In this document: positions 26,731 to 36,330 of the stretch, in pieces
Numbering within the stretch: the stretch's first letter is position 1
Layout: the number at the start of each line of letters is the position of its first letter
Origin: Sphingomonas echinoides ATCC 14820
Lineage (GTDB): Bacteria; Pseudomonadota; Alphaproteobacteria; Sphingomonadales; Sphingomonadaceae
Direction: 5' to 3'
DNA: 64,000 nt
Assembly: GCF_000241465.1 (NCBI RefSeq)
Contig: NZ_JH584235.1
Location: forward strand, 1,250,017-1,314,016
The notes under the pieces: model-generated
Database searches by the model: none
What the model saw: only the letters and a program-made list of their open reading frames with translations
Told to the model about the DNA's origin: nothing
Program-made: the position numbers and the translations under genes

Positions 26731-28035
26731 ATGTCGATCCACCCCGCCCCCACGCCCGCGCACGGCCCTACCGCCTTTTACCGCCACCTGTATTTCCAGG
26801 TGCTCACCGCGATCGTGCTGGGCGCGCTGATCGGGCATTTCTGGCCGACCACGGGCGAAGCGCTGAAGCCGCTGGGCGACGGCTTCATCAAGCTGGTGAA
26901 AATGATCATCGCGCCGGTGATCTTCCTCAGCCTGGTCAGCGGCATTGCCGGGATGCGCGAATTGAAGTCGGTCGGGCGCGTCGCGCTCAAGGCGTTCGGC
27001 TATTTCCTGTTCTTCTCGACGCTGGCGCTGATCCTCGGGCTGGTCGTCGCCAATGTCGTGCAGCCGGGCGCGGGGATGAACATCAATCCGGCGACGCTCG
27101 ATGCCGGGTCGGTCGCCGATTATGCCAAGCAGGCGCACGAAACGACCTTTGTCGGCTTCCTGATGTCGATCATCCCCAACACTATGGTGTCGGCGCTGAC
27201 CGAAGGGTCGATCCTGCAGACGCTGTTCGTCGCGGTATTGTTCGGCATCGCGCTGACACTGGTCGGCGAACCGGCCGAGCCAGTGCTCGATCTGATCGAG
27301 CGGCTCGCGCTGATCGTGTTCCGCATCGTCGGCATCCTGATGCGCGCGGCACCGGTCGGCGCGTTCGGCGCGATCGCCTTCACCGTCGGAAAATATGGCG
27401 CGAGCAGCCTGATCAATCTCGGCGGGCTGGTCGCGACTTTCTATTTCACCTCGATCGTATTCGTGCTGGTCATCCTGGGCGCGGTGGCGCGCCTGCACGG
27501 TTTCTCGATCCTGCGCTTGCTCGCCTATCTCAAGGCGGAATTGCTGCTGGTGCTGGGCACGTCCTCGTCCGAGGCGGCCTTGCCCAACCTGATCACCAAG
27601 CTGGAGGCGGCAGGGTGTGACAAGGGTGTGGTCGGGCTGGTGGTGCCGACCGGCTATTCGTTCAATCTCGATGGCACCAATATCTATATGACGCTGGCCG
27701 CCTTGTTCATCGCGCAGGCGTGCAACGTGCATCTGCCGATCGGCGACCAGTTGCTGCTGGTCGGCGTCGCTATGCTGAGTTCAAAGGGCGCAGCAGGGGT
27801 CACCGGCGCGGGCTTCATCACGCTCGCCGCCACGCTATCGATCGTTCCGTCGGTGCCGGTCGCGGGCATGGCGCTGATCCTGGGGGTCGATCGCTTCATG
27901 AGCGAATGCCGCAGCCTGACCAACTTCATCGGCAATGCCGTCGCGGCGATCGTCGTCGCGCGCTGGGAGGGCAAGCTCGACCGGGCCAAATTGGAGGAGA
28001 CGTTGCGGGGGAACGCACCGCTCCGGCTGAAATAG
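26731..28035 (+). CDS. dctA: C4-dicarboxylate/cation symporter (DAACS family, DctA-like)
   Basis: A 434-residue inner-membrane symporter that probably imports C4-dicarboxylates (succinate, fumarate, malate) with cations. Family hallmarks are [18 protein letters not shown], the serine-rich re-entrant loop [11 protein letters not shown], the substrate motif [14 protein letters not shown] and [15 protein letters not shown] glutamate/aspartate symporter is the nearest alternative, as both belong to DAACS. ATG 26731 follows GAGAGGGA. It is the first gene of the block between nusG and rplK. Confidence 0.88.
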   Translation: MSIHPAPTPAHGPTAFYRHLYFQVLTAIVLGALIGHFWPTTGEALKPLGDGFIKLVKMIIAPVIFLSLVSGIAGMRELKSVGRVALKAFGYFLFFSTLALILGLVVANVVQPGAGMNINPATLDAGSVADYAKQAHETTFVGFLMSIIPNTMVSALTEGSILQTLFVAVLFGIALTLVGEPAEPVLDLIERLALIVFRIVGILMRAAPVGAFGAIAFTVGKYGASSLINLGGLVATFYFTSIVFVLVILGAVARLHGFSILRLLAYLKAELLLVLGTSSSEAALPNLITKLEAAGCDKGVVGLVVPTGYSFNLDGTNIYMTLAALFIAQACNVHLPIGDQLLLVGVAMLSSKGAAGVTGAGFITLAATLSIVPSVPVAGMALILGVDRFMSECRSLTNFIGNAVAAIVVARWEGKLDRAKLEETLRGNAPLRLK

Positions 28036-28045
28036 ACCGCACCCG

Positions 28046-28142
28046 CTCCCGTTCGGGCTGAGCTTGTCGAAGCCCTGCCCTCCCACTGCGGGGCCCGCGC
28101 AAGCGGAGAGCAGCCCTTCGACAGGCTCAGGGCGAACGGGAG
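28046..28142. repeat. Family B intergenic palindrome
   Basis: A 97-base element with long inverted arms: CTCCCGTTCGGGCTGAGCTT at the left and its near-complement containing AGGCTCAGGGCGAACGGGAG at the right, around a GC-rich core. It fills most of the gap between dctA and the M20 gene and is not translated in either. Confidence 0.85.
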
Positions 28143-28245
28143 GTGTGGTCACGCGCTCGACACACGCTCGAACCGCCCCGCGCTTGCGCCAATTCCCGCA
28201 AACGCTACGCTCGCGCTTTCCCCGCCCCCCCGAGGACCTTCCCGC

Positions 28246-29622
28246 ATGCGCATCTTCGCCCTTCTGCTCGCCGGCACTCTTCTGACCAATGCCGCGAACG
28301 CGGCCACTCCACCGGCGGACGAAGCACTCGATCTGGCGAAGCAGGCGATCGCGCTGCGCTCGGTCAAAGGTCCCGGCAACCAGACCCCGCAAGTCGCAGC
28401 GCTCTACAAGGCGGCGCTGGTCGCGGGCGGCTTTGCCGATAAGGATGTCGAGATCGTGCCGGTCGATGACACCGCCTATCTCATCGGCACCTGGCCCGGC
28501 AGCGACCCGAAGCTCAAGCCGCTGGTCATTTCCGGGCATATGGACGTGGTCGAGGCAAAGCCCGCCGATTGGCAGCGCGACCCGTTCACCCCCGTGGTCG
28601 AAAATGGCTATCTCTACGGGCGCGGCGCGACCGACATGAAGCTGGACGGCACGATCGCCATCGCCGCGCTGAATGACCTGCGCCGCACCGGCTACAAGCC
28701 CAAACGCACGATCATCATCGAATTTTCGGGCGACGAGGAAACCGCGATGAAGACCTCGGCGCTGATCGCCGAGCGGCTGAAGAACGCCGAACTCGTGCTC
28801 AACATCGATGGCGGCGGCGGCGTGCTCGACGAGACGAGCGGCAAGCCCAAATATTGGACCTGGAACGGTGCCGAGAAAACCTATGCCGATTTCCGGCTGA
28901 CCGTCACCAATCCCGGCGGCCATTCGTCGATGCCGCGCCCGGTCAATGCGATCGTCGAACTGTCCAAGGCGCTGGAAAAGGTCGGGGCCTATCACTTCGC
29001 GCCCGAACTGAGCCCACTGACGCGCGAGGCGCTGGCCAAGGCCGCGCCGTTCGAGGAACCCGAAATCGGTGCCGCGCTGAAGGCGTTCGTCGCCGACCCG
29101 ACCGACAAGGCCGCGATCGCGACGCTGACTGCCAATCCGGCGACGGTGGGCAAGATCGGCACGACCTGCGTGCCGACTTTGGTCAGCGGCGGCCATGCCG
29201 AAAATGCGCTGCCGCAGCGCGCCACCGCCAATATCAACTGCCGCATCTTCCCCGGCCATAAGCCCGCCGACATCATGGCCGAGCTGGGCCGCGTGATCGA
29301 TGATCCTGGCGTCAAGCTGGAGGATGTCAGCGAAGGCTCGGTCCCCAACGACGCCTCGCCGATGCGCCCCGATTTCATCGCCGCGATCGATCGCGCAATG
29401 GGCAAGGTCTATCCGGGCGTCCCCGTCTTCCCGGCCATGGCATCGGGTGCCAGCGACAGCATGTGGTTCCGCTATCACCATGTGCCGAGCTATGGTGCCA
29501 GCCCGACCTTCATCAAGCCATCCGAGGATTTCAGCCACGGTCTGAACGAACGCACGCCGATTTCGACGATCGAACCGGGAATCCGGTATTATCGGCTGCT
29601 TTTCGCCGATCTGTCGAAATAG
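28246..29622 (+). CDS. Exported M20 family metallopeptidase
   Basis: The 458-residue protein has a cleavable signal peptide (LLLAGTLLTNAANA) and the M20 dizinc fold: the first ligand in SGHMDVV (His98), YGRGATDMKLDG with the bridging aspartate, the general-base pair in FSGDEETAMK, a dimerisation/lid domain starting NPGGHSSMPRP, and a C-terminal histidine in FSHGLNERTP. It probably hydrolyses small peptides or acyl-amino acids in the periplasm. Its 3' end overlaps the convergent TetR gene by 34 bases. Confidence 0.88.
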   Translation: MRIFALLLAGTLLTNAANAATPPADEALDLAKQAIALRSVKGPGNQTPQVAALYKAALVAGGFADKDVEIVPVDDTAYLIGTWPGSDPKLKPLVISGHMDVVEAKPADWQRDPFTPVVENGYLYGRGATDMKLDGTIAIAALNDLRRTGYKPKRTIIIEFSGDEETAMKTSALIAERLKNAELVLNIDGGGGVLDETSGKPKYWTWNGAEKTYADFRLTVTNPGGHSSMPRPVNAIVELSKALEKVGAYHFAPELSPLTREALAKAAPFEEPEIGAALKAFVADPTDKAAIATLTANPATVGKIGTTCVPTLVSGGHAENALPQRATANINCRIFPGHKPADIMAELGRVIDDPGVKLEDVSEGSVPNDASPMRPDFIAAIDRAMGKVYPGVPVFPAMASGASDSMWFRYHHVPSYGASPTFIKPSEDFSHGLNERTPISTIEPGIRYYRLLFADLSK

Positions 29623-30200
29623 CTTTCCAACTGCCGCTCGGCGAGGACACGCGCCTCGCCGGGGGTGAAATTGCCCGGCGACAGGCACAGTTCGAGCCAT
29701 AAACCGTCGACCAATGCGGTGATCGCGATCGCCACCAGCCGACGGTCGGCGGCGGGCAGGCCGCAAGCGGCCAGCAACGCTTCGAGATCGTCGCGATACG
29801 ATTGATAGAGCGCGTCATGCCGCGCGGCGATGATCGGCTTGGCCGACAGGCTCCAGAACGCGATCCACGTCGCGAACAGCGCGCGATCGGCGATCGGGGG
29901 CGCGAAACTGGCGGTGACATAGGCCGCTACCCGGTCGCGCGGGTCATCGCCCGCCGCCGCGACTGCTGCGGCCAGCGCGACATGCACCTGCTGCCCGACC
30001 GCCGCATAGGTTTCGGCGACAAGGCCATCGATCCCGGCGAAATAATGCCCGACCAACCCCGGCGACACCCCCGCCTCCAGCGCGATCGCACGCACCGATG
30101 CGCCCGTAGCACCGTCGCGCGCCAGCACGCGCGCGGTCGCCTCGATCAGCGACTGGCGGCGCGCATCGGGTTCGGCGCGGGAGAAAGCGGGTTTGCTCAT
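29589..30200 (-). CDS. TetR/BetI-like transcriptional repressor
   Basis: The 203-residue protein has an N-terminal helix-turn-helix (ATARVLARDGATGASVRAIALEAGVSPGLVGHYF split over residues about 22-55) followed by an all-helical ligand domain ending in an LxELCLSPGNF segment, as in BetI-type TetR regulators. It is divergent from the Rieske oxygenase gene with 67 bases between them, so it most likely represses that gene and the coupled flavoprotein, and itself. The effector is unknown, perhaps the oxygenase substrate. Confidence 0.85.
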   Translation of the reverse strand: MSKPAFSRAEPDARRQSLIEATARVLARDGATGASVRAIALEAGVSPGLVGHYFAGIDGLVAETYAAVGQQVHVALAAAVAAAGDDPRDRVAAYVTASFAPPIADRALFATWIAFWSLSAKPIIAARHDALYQSYRDDLEALLAACGLPAADRRLVAIAITALVDGLWLELCLSPGNFTPGEARVLAERQLESYFDRSAKSSR

Positions 30201-30267
30201 GCGAAGGCCTTATTGCAGTCCGCCAATTCCTATTATACGATTGTACAACAAGCAACCGGAGCCACGC
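30201..30267. promoter_or_regulatory. Divergent control region between TetR and Rieske oxygenase genes
   Basis: This 67-base A+T-rich gap holds the perfect palindrome TTGTACAA (30241-30248). A TTGCAG (30213-30218) and TACGAT (30236-30241) pair with 17-base spacing reads toward the oxygenase. It is a plausible TetR operator/promoter, but the assignment is inferred. Confidence 0.4.
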
Positions 30268-31518
30268 ATGCCCCCCTCGGCCGATCACGATCCCGACGCC
30301 GACTGGAGCTTGCCCGGCTGGCTCTACACCGACCCCGAATATTATGCGGTCGAGATGGCGCGGGTGATCCGCCCGTCGTGGCAAATCGTCTGCCACCAGA
30401 ACGATCTGGCCGAACCCGGCGCGTTCCACACGCTCGACTATCTGGGCGAGAGCATCATCGCGGTGCGCGGCGACGATGGCGTGATCCGCGCCTTCGCCAA
30501 TGTCTGCCGCCACCGCGCGATGCGGCTGGTCGAGGGGCCAAGCGGCTGCGCCAAGAAGCTCGTCTGCCCCTATCACGCCTGGACCTATGAAACCGACGGG
30601 CGGCTGACCGGCGTGCCGATGCGGCGCGATTACCCCGCGCTCGATTTGGCCGAAAACGGCCTCGCGCGCGTCGATCTGGAAATCTGGCGCGGCTTCGTGT
30701 TCGTCCGGCTGGAGGGCGACGGCCCCTCGGTCGCCGAGATGATGGCCCCGTATGACGCGCAGATCGCGCCCTATCGCTTCGAGGAGATGCAGACGCTCAG
30801 CCCGGTCCGGCTGCGCGACCGCGCGGTCAATTGGAAGAATGTCGGCGACAATTATTCGGACAACCTCCACATCCCGGTGGCGCATGACGGCCTCACCCGC
30901 CTGTTCGGCAAAAGCTATGCGATCGAGGCCGAACCCTGGGTCGACAAGATGTCAGGCCGCCTCGTCGACCGCGCGTCCGACAATGTGTGGGAACGGTTCT
31001 ACCAGACGCATCTGCCGCCCGTCGCGCATCTGCCCGAGGCGAACCAGCGGCTTTGGCTCTATTTCAAGCTGTGGCCCAACATGGCGTTCGATCTCTACGC
31101 CGACCAGATCGACTTCATGCAGTGGCTGCCGACCTCACCGACGACATGCGTGCTGCGCGAAATGGCGTTCGCCTTGCCCGATGACCGCCGCGAAATGAAG
31201 CTGGTGCGCTACGCCAATTGGCGCATCAACCGCGTCGTCAATGCCGAGGACACCTGGCTGATCGAGCGTGTCCAGCAGGGCATGGCCTCGCACAGCTACA
31301 CCGCCGGGCCGATCGGCCAGAGCGAGGTCTGCCTGCGCAGCTTCGCGCGGAAGATCCGCGAACGGATTCCCGAAGCAAGGCTGCACCGCGCGCCTGCGGC
31401 GGGGTGGTCAAAATTCCCCTCCCGCTTGCGGGAGGGGCTAGGGGAGGGAATGAATGCGGGCGCGGGGGGTGCAAGTCCCCTCCCCCGCCCCCTCCCGCAA
31501 GCGGGAGGGGAGAAATAA
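30268..31518 (+). CDS. Rieske non-haem iron ring-hydroxylating-type oxygenase, alpha subunit, with repeat-encoded C-terminus
   Basis: The 416-residue protein has a Rieske [2Fe-2S] centre (CRHRAM and CPYHAWTY, about residues 84-110) and a catalytic mononuclear iron site with NVGDNYSDNLHIPVAH (His-x4-His), with acidic residues downstream. It belongs to the broad COG4638 oxygenases, which include aromatic dioxygenases and betaine/carnitine demethylases; the substrate cannot be told from sequence. No reductase gene is adjacent. Residues from about 384 ([11 protein letters not shown] onward) come from a family A repeat that reads through to a TAA overlapping the next start (TAATG). ATG 30268 is used. 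Confidence 0.87.
   Translation: MPPSADHDPDADWSLPGWLYTDPEYYAVEMARVIRPSWQIVCHQNDLAEPGAFHTLDYLGESIIAVRGDDGVIRAFANVCRHRAMRLVEGPSGCAKKLVCPYHAWTYETDGRLTGVPMRRDYPALDLAENGLARVDLEIWRGFVFVRLEGDGPSVAEMMAPYDAQIAPYRFEEMQTLSPVRLRDRAVNWKNVGDNYSDNLHIPVAHDGLTRLFGKSYAIEAEPWVDKMSGRLVDRASDNVWERFYQTHLPPVAHLPEANQRLWLYFKLWPNMAFDLYADQIDFMQWLPTSPTTCVLREMAFALPDDRREMKLVRYANWRINRVVNAEDTWLIERVQQGMASHSYTAGPIGQSEVCLRSFARKIRERIPEARLHRAPAAGWSKFPSRLREGLGEGMNAGAGGASPLPRPLPQAGGEK
31416..31510 (+). repeat. Family A palindromic repeat, short copy (end of Rieske gene)
   Basis: A 95-base copy with arms CCCCTCCCGC (31416) and GCGGGAGGGG (31501-31510) but a shorter core than the three full copies. It is translated as the last 32 or so residues of the Rieske oxygenase. 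Its final GGGAGGGG is the Shine-Dalgarno for ATG 31518. Confidence 0.85.
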
Positions 31519-33113
31519 TGACGAAACGCTACGACGCGCTCATCATCGGCGGTGGCCATAACGGCCTGGTCTGCGCCTTTTACCTCGCCCGCGCGGGGCT
31601 GAAAGTGCGCGTGCTCGAACGCCGCCATGTCGTCGGCGGGGCGGCGGTGACCGAGGAATTCCACCCCGGCTTCCGCAATTCAACCGCCAGCTACACCGTC
31701 AGCCTGCTCCGCCCCAAGGTGATCGCCGACATGAAGCTGCACGATCGCGGCTTTCGCATCATCGAACGCACGATCAGCAATTTCTTCCCCTTCCCCGACA
31801 CCTATCTGACGCTCGGCGGCGGCACCGCCCGCACGCAAGCGCAGTTCGCGCGCTTCAGCCAGAAGGACGCCGACGCCTATCCAGCGTATGACGCCGCGCT
31901 GGAAAAGGTCGCGCAAGTGCTGCGCGATCTGGCGCTAAAGACCCCGCCCAATGTCGGCGGCGGCCTCCGCGCGCTCCTCTCGGGCGCGACACAAGGCTGG
32001 CCGATCGCCAAGATGGAGATCGAGGCGCAGCGCGACCTGCTCGATGTCTTCACCAAATCCGCGCGCGATTTCCTCGACGGCTGGTTCGAGGACGACCACG
32101 TCAAATCCGCCTTCGCCTTCGATGCCGTCGTCGGCAATTACGCGGGCGTATCGACGCCGGGCAGCGCCTATGTCCTGCTCCACCACGTCTTTGGCGAAGT
32201 GAACGGCAAATATGGGGCATGGGGCCATTCGGTCGGCGGCATGGGTGCGATCACCCAGGCGATGGCGCGCGCGTGCGAAGACGCCGGCGTCGAGATCAGC
32301 CTCGAGGCCCCCGTCGCCAAACTGCTGACCGAGGGCGGCAAGGTCGCGGGCGTGCGGCTCGAATCGGGCGAGGAAATCGCCGCCACCATTGTCGCCGCCA
32401 ATGTCGGCCCGGCGTTGCTGTATCGCCAGATGGTCGACTCCGCCGACATGCCCGCTGATTTCCAGCGCCGGATCCAAAGCTTCAAGACCGGCAGCGGCAC
32501 CTTCCGCATGAACGTCGCTTTGTCGGAATTGCCAGATTTCACCGTCTTCCCCGGCAAGGACAAGGCCGAGCACCACACCGCCGGAATCATCATCGCGCCG
32601 GGCATGGATTATATGGACCAGGCGTTCATCGACGCGCAGCAGCATGGCTGGTCGAAAAAACCGATCGTCGAGATGAAGCTGCCGACCACGGTCGACGACA
32701 GCCTCGCCCCGCCGGGGATGCACATTGCCAGCCTGTTCTGCCAGCAATTCGACCCTAAGGTCGATTGGGACGCGCACCGCGAGGAGGTCGCCGATCTGAT
32801 CATCGACACCGTGACCGAGCACGCGCCCAATTTCAAAGCCTCGGTCATCGCGCGCCAAATCCATTCCCCGCTCGATCTCGAACGCAAATTCGGGTTGATC
32901 GGCGGCGACATCTTCCACGGCACGATGGGGCTCGACCAATTATGGGCCGCGCGCCCGATGCTCGGCCACGGCGATTATCGTGGGCCGATCAAGGGGTTGT
33001 ATATGTGCGGATCGGGCACGCATCCCGGCGGCGGCGTAACCGGCGCGCCGGGGCATAATGCGGCGCACGAGATTTTGCGGGATCGCAGCGTGGTGGGGCG
33101 GTTGTTCGGGTAG
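31518..33113 (+). CDS. FAD-dependent oxidoreductase, PYROXD2/phytoene-desaturase-like
   Basis: The 531-residue flavoprotein has an N-terminal dinucleotide fold (DALIIGGGHNGLVCAFYLARAG, then VLERRHVVGGAAVTEE) and a C-terminal FAD loop with LYMCGSGTHPGGGVTGAPGHNAA, the layout of PYROXD2 and carotenoid-desaturase relatives. Its ATG overlaps the Rieske stop (TAATG), so the two are translationally coupled and probably act on the same substrate. No carotenoid genes are present, so a desaturase role in carotenoids is not supported by context. Confidence 0.85.
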   Translation: MTKRYDALIIGGGHNGLVCAFYLARAGLKVRVLERRHVVGGAAVTEEFHPGFRNSTASYTVSLLRPKVIADMKLHDRGFRIIERTISNFFPFPDTYLTLGGGTARTQAQFARFSQKDADAYPAYDAALEKVAQVLRDLALKTPPNVGGGLRALLSGATQGWPIAKMEIEAQRDLLDVFTKSARDFLDGWFEDDHVKSAFAFDAVVGNYAGVSTPGSAYVLLHHVFGEVNGKYGAWGHSVGGMGAITQAMARACEDAGVEISLEAPVAKLLTEGGKVAGVRLESGEEIAATIVAANVGPALLYRQMVDSADMPADFQRRIQSFKTGSGTFRMNVALSELPDFTVFPGKDKAEHHTAGIIIAPGMDYMDQAFIDAQQHGWSKKPIVEMKLPTTVDDSLAPPGMHIASLFCQQFDPKVDWDAHREEVADLIIDTVTEHAPNFKASVIARQIHSPLDLERKFGLIGGDIFHGTMGLDQLWAARPMLGHGDYRGPIKGLYMCGSGTHPGGGVTGAPGHNAAHEILRDRSVVGRLFG

Positions 33114-33125
33114 AACGCATCCCCC

Positions 33126-33221
33126 CGTCACCCCGGGCTTGTCCCGGGGTCCACGATGCCGCACGTTCTGAAGCCGTAGAACGCAAACCCCGGTGGACCC
33201 CGGGACAAGCCCGGGGTGACG
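33126..33221. repeat. Family D intergenic palindrome (GTCACCCCGGGCTTGTCCC type)
   Basis: A 96-base element with near-perfect inverted arms: GTCACCCCGGGCTTGTCCCG at the left and its complement ending CCGGGGTGACG at the right. It lies between the convergent flavoprotein and permease genes and may act as a bidirectional terminator. Degenerate halves of the same type flank the RidA/LysR pair further on. Confidence 0.85.
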
Positions 33222-33228
33222 AAAAGAC

Positions 33229-34506
33229 TCAGGCTCCCGCCCCACCTCCCCCAAACCGCAACCAATAGAGCGGCAGCGCCGTCAGCATCAGCACAACGCT
33301 CGCCCCCGCCGCCTCCAGCCCAGCCCCCCACATCGCCCAACCCGCGAACCCCAGCCCGGCCACCGCCGCAACCGGCGCGATGCGCTTGGCCAAGGCGGTC
33401 AGGCACGCGCCGACATACAGCCAGATCGACGCCGCCGCCGTCAGCCGCAGCATGAAATCGAGCAAGCCGCCGAGCGAGCGCGTCGCATTGGACAGCACCA
33501 GCACGCTCGCCAATCCGGTCGCCAGCAACAGCATCGGGATCGGCACATCGCGCGCGCTGGTGCGCCCGACCCAGCGCGGCAGCAGCCCGGCGCGCGCCAT
33601 CCCCAGCGGCACCTCGCCTTGCAGCAACGTCCAGCCATTGAGTGCGCCGATCGCCGCGATCGCGGCAAAGGCGGCGGTGGCAAGCCCCGCCTGATGCCCC
33701 CAGAAGCGTTCGACGAACACAGCGAAGGGGGCCTGCGCAGTGGCGACCTCGGCGGTCGGCAGTGCGAAGATGATCCCGCTGCACACCACTATGTACAGCA
33801 CACCCGTCAGCCCCAGCCCGAACAGCGTCGCGCGCACGACATTGCGCGCCGGGTCACGCACGCGCTCGGCGGCGACGCTTGCCGCCTCGAACCCGACGAT
33901 CGCGAAGAACGCCAGGGTCAGCGCCGGGGTCAGTTGCGACCAAGCGAAGGGCGGGTGCGCCTCGGCATGGAACGCGCCGCCACCGCTCAGCGCGACGCCA
34001 GCGAGGATCAGCACGATCGCGGCGAGCGGCAGCAGTTTGAGCAAGGTCGTCGTCACCTGAAACGCCCCCGCCAATCGCGCGCCGCCCAGATTGAGCAAGG
34101 TTATCAGCCACAACAGCACCGTCGCCGACAGCGCCTGCGCCAGCGACGTCGCGCCGAGCACGGGCACGAATTGCGCGAGATAGCGGATCGCGGTCAGCGC
34201 GATCACCGCATTGGCCGACCACACACTGACCCAATAGCTCCAGCCGACCAGCACCCCCGGCAACGGCCCCAGCCCCGCGCCGCAGATCGCCACCACGCCG
34301 GTCGCCTCGGGCATCGCCGCCGTCAGGCGCGCGAGCACCCAGGCGATCAGCAACGCGCCCCCCACCCCCACGATCCACGCGGCGATGCTCGTCCAGCCAT
34401 AGGGTGCCAGTTGTGCGGGCAGCACGAAGATGCCCGATCCGATCATTCCGCCCATCACCAAGGCGGTCGCGGTCCAGAAGCCAAAGGGGCGCGGTGCCGA
34501 TTCCAT
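33229..34506 (-). CDS. APC superfamily amino-acid permease
   Basis: The 425-residue protein has about twelve hydrophobic spans and opens with FWTATALVMGGMIGSGIFVLP, the glycine-rich unwound helix of APC transporters that binds the amino-acid backbone. AFFAIVGFEAASVAAERVRDPARNV in the middle is the second signature. It resembles the AdiC/YjeH branch; the substrate cannot be fixed. ATG 34506 has GGGAG upstream. It is divergent from the TPR/sulfotransferase gene. Confidence 0.85.
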   Translation of the reverse strand: MESAPRPFGFWTATALVMGGMIGSGIFVLPAQLAPYGWTSIAAWIVGVGGALLIAWVLARLTAAMPEATGVVAICGAGLGPLPGVLVGWSYWVSVWSANAVIALTAIRYLAQFVPVLGATSLAQALSATVLLWLITLLNLGGARLAGAFQVTTTLLKLLPLAAIVLILAGVALSGGGAFHAEAHPPFAWSQLTPALTLAFFAIVGFEAASVAAERVRDPARNVVRATLFGLGLTGVLYIVVCSGIIFALPTAEVATAQAPFAVFVERFWGHQAGLATAAFAAIAAIGALNGWTLLQGEVPLGMARAGLLPRWVGRTSARDVPIPMLLLATGLASVLVLSNATRSLGGLLDFMLRLTAAASIWLYVGACLTALAKRIAPVAAVAGLGFAGWAMWGAGLEAAGASVVLMLTALPLYWLRFGGGGAGA

Positions 34507-34607
34507 GCACGTCTCCCGGGATCGGGCCGACCCCCATGCCGAATGCAGCACGCCACGCGCGCCAACGCCATAGTTCCTTTTCGGCGCGCGTACGCTACCA
34601 CCGACGC

Positions 34608-36230
34608 ATGACACAGACGGCAAGCACGACGGACATGGACTGGATGGCGGCGAGCGGTCGCTATCCCCCGCGCCTGATCGCGGCGGCGCTCGCGCTGCAT
34701 GACAATCGCCTGGGCGAGGCCGAGCCCTTGCTCAAGGCGCATTTGAAGGACGACCCGTTCGATGTCGCGGCGATCCGCATGCTGGCCGAACTCGCCGGGC
34801 GGATCGGGCGCTACCGCGATGCCGAAACGCTGCTGCGCCGCGCGGTCGAACTGTCCCCCGCTTTCACCGCCGCGCGCGCCAATCTGGCGTTGGTGCTGTA
34901 CCGCCTCAACCGGCCTGCCGAGGCGATCGCGGAACTCAACGTGGTCGCCGCCGAAGACCCCGACAATCCCGGCCACGCCAACCTTCAGGCCGCCGCCTTC
35001 GGGCGCATCGGCCAGTTTGACGAAGCGATCGCGCTGTACGAGCGCGTGCTGGCCGATGCGCCGGAGCAACCGCGCGTGTGGATGAGCTATGGCCATATGC
35101 TCAAGACCGTCGGTCGCCAGGCCGATGGCGTCGCCGCCTATCGCCGCGCGATCACGCTGCTGCCGACGCTGGGCGAAGCGTGGTGGAGCCTCGCCAATTT
35201 GAAGACGGTGACCTTTGCCGAGGACGATATCGCCGCGATGCAAGGCGCGCTGGAGCAGCCCGGTATTTCCGACGAGGACCGCTTCCATCTCGATTTCGCG
35301 CTGGGCAAGGCGTTCGAGGATCGCCGCCAGGCCGAGCGCGCCTTCGCGCATTATGCGGCGGGCAACACGCTGCGCCGCAAGCACATCAGCTACAGCGCCG
35401 ACGAGACCGAAGCCTTTGTCGACCGCAGCATTGCGCTGTTCACGCAGGACTTCCTCGCCGAACGCGCCGGCCAGGGCTTTGCCGCGCCCGACCCGATCTT
35501 CATCCTCGGCATGCCACGCGCCGGATCGACGCTGATTGAACAGATCCTCTCCAGCCACAGCCAGGTCGAGGGGACGAGCGAACTGCCCGACATCCCCGCA
35601 CTCGCCAGGCGCGATGCGGCCTATCCCGAGGGGCTAGCGACCTGGCCCGCCGAGCGGCTGCGCGAAACTGGCGAAGAGTATCTCCAACGCACCCGTATCC
35701 AGCGCCGCACCGACCGCCCCTTCTTCATCGACAAGCTCCCCAACAATTGGGCACATGTGCCCTTCATCCACCTGATCCTGCCGAAGGCGCGGATCATCGA
35801 TGCTAGGCGGCATCCGCTCGGCTGCTGCTTCTCCAACTTCAAACAGCATTTCGCGCGCGGCCAAGGCTTCAGTTACGCGCTAGGCGATATGGGCCGTTAC
35901 TACCGCGATTATGTGCGGCTCATGTCTCACGTCGACGCCGTCCTGCCCGGCCGAGTCCACCGCGTGCTGTATGAGGATATGGTCGAGAATACCGAGGCGA
36001 CCGTGCGCGCTTTGCTCGCCGCGTGCGGCCTGCCGTTCGAGCCTGCGTGCCTCGCCTTCCACCAGACCGCGCGCGCGGTGCGCACCGCCAGTTCGGAACA
36101 GGTCCGCCAACCGATCTTCCGCCAGGGCACCGAAGCGTGGAAACCGTTCGAACCGTGGCTGGATCCGCTGAAGCACGCTTTGGGCGACGTGCTGGAGCGC
36201 TATCCCGTCGCGCCTGTCACAACGTTGTAA
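34608..36230 (+). CDS. TPR-repeat sulfotransferase family protein
   Basis: The 540-residue protein joins tetratricopeptide repeats (about residues 20-230, with repeats such as RYRDAETLLRRAVELSP and QFDEAIALYERVLADAP) to a sulfotransferase domain. That domain has the PAPS 5'-phosphosulfate loop GMPRAGSTLIEQIL (Gly301), FIDKLPNNW and the 3'-phosphate region ARRHPLGCCFSNF. It would move a sulfo group from PAPS to an unknown acceptor. In sphingomonads and caulobacters such genes often accompany TonB-dependent receptors, as here (next gene, 100 bases on). Confidence 0.88.
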   Translation: MTQTASTTDMDWMAASGRYPPRLIAAALALHDNRLGEAEPLLKAHLKDDPFDVAAIRMLAELAGRIGRYRDAETLLRRAVELSPAFTAARANLALVLYRLNRPAEAIAELNVVAAEDPDNPGHANLQAAAFGRIGQFDEAIALYERVLADAPEQPRVWMSYGHMLKTVGRQADGVAAYRRAITLLPTLGEAWWSLANLKTVTFAEDDIAAMQGALEQPGISDEDRFHLDFALGKAFEDRRQAERAFAHYAAGNTLRRKHISYSADETEAFVDRSIALFTQDFLAERAGQGFAAPDPIFILGMPRAGSTLIEQILSSHSQVEGTSELPDIPALARRDAAYPEGLATWPAERLRETGEEYLQRTRIQRRTDRPFFIDKLPNNWAHVPFIHLILPKARIIDARRHPLGCCFSNFKQHFARGQGFSYALGDMGRYYRDYVRLMSHVDAVLPGRVHRVLYEDMVENTEATVRALLAACGLPFEPACLAFHQTARAVRTASSEQVRQPIFRQGTEAWKPFEPWLDPLKHALGDVLERYPVAPVTTL

Positions 36231-36330
36231 TTTCGCAACGCCTGCGTACGATTGTTACGTAGCCGTGGCAGTCCGCTTGACGGATGCTGCGGGCGCGAAC
36301 ACCCTGTTGAAACAATATAGGGGGAATCTG

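Noticed and set aside
27835..29766. 643-residue open frame on the minus strand
   Set aside because: Antisense to the end of dctA and the M20 peptidase gene and overlapping the TetR gene; no family features.
33126..33221. CRISPR-like repeat unit
   Set aside because: The palindromes occur singly, with inverted rather than direct repetition and no regular spacers; no cas genes are present.
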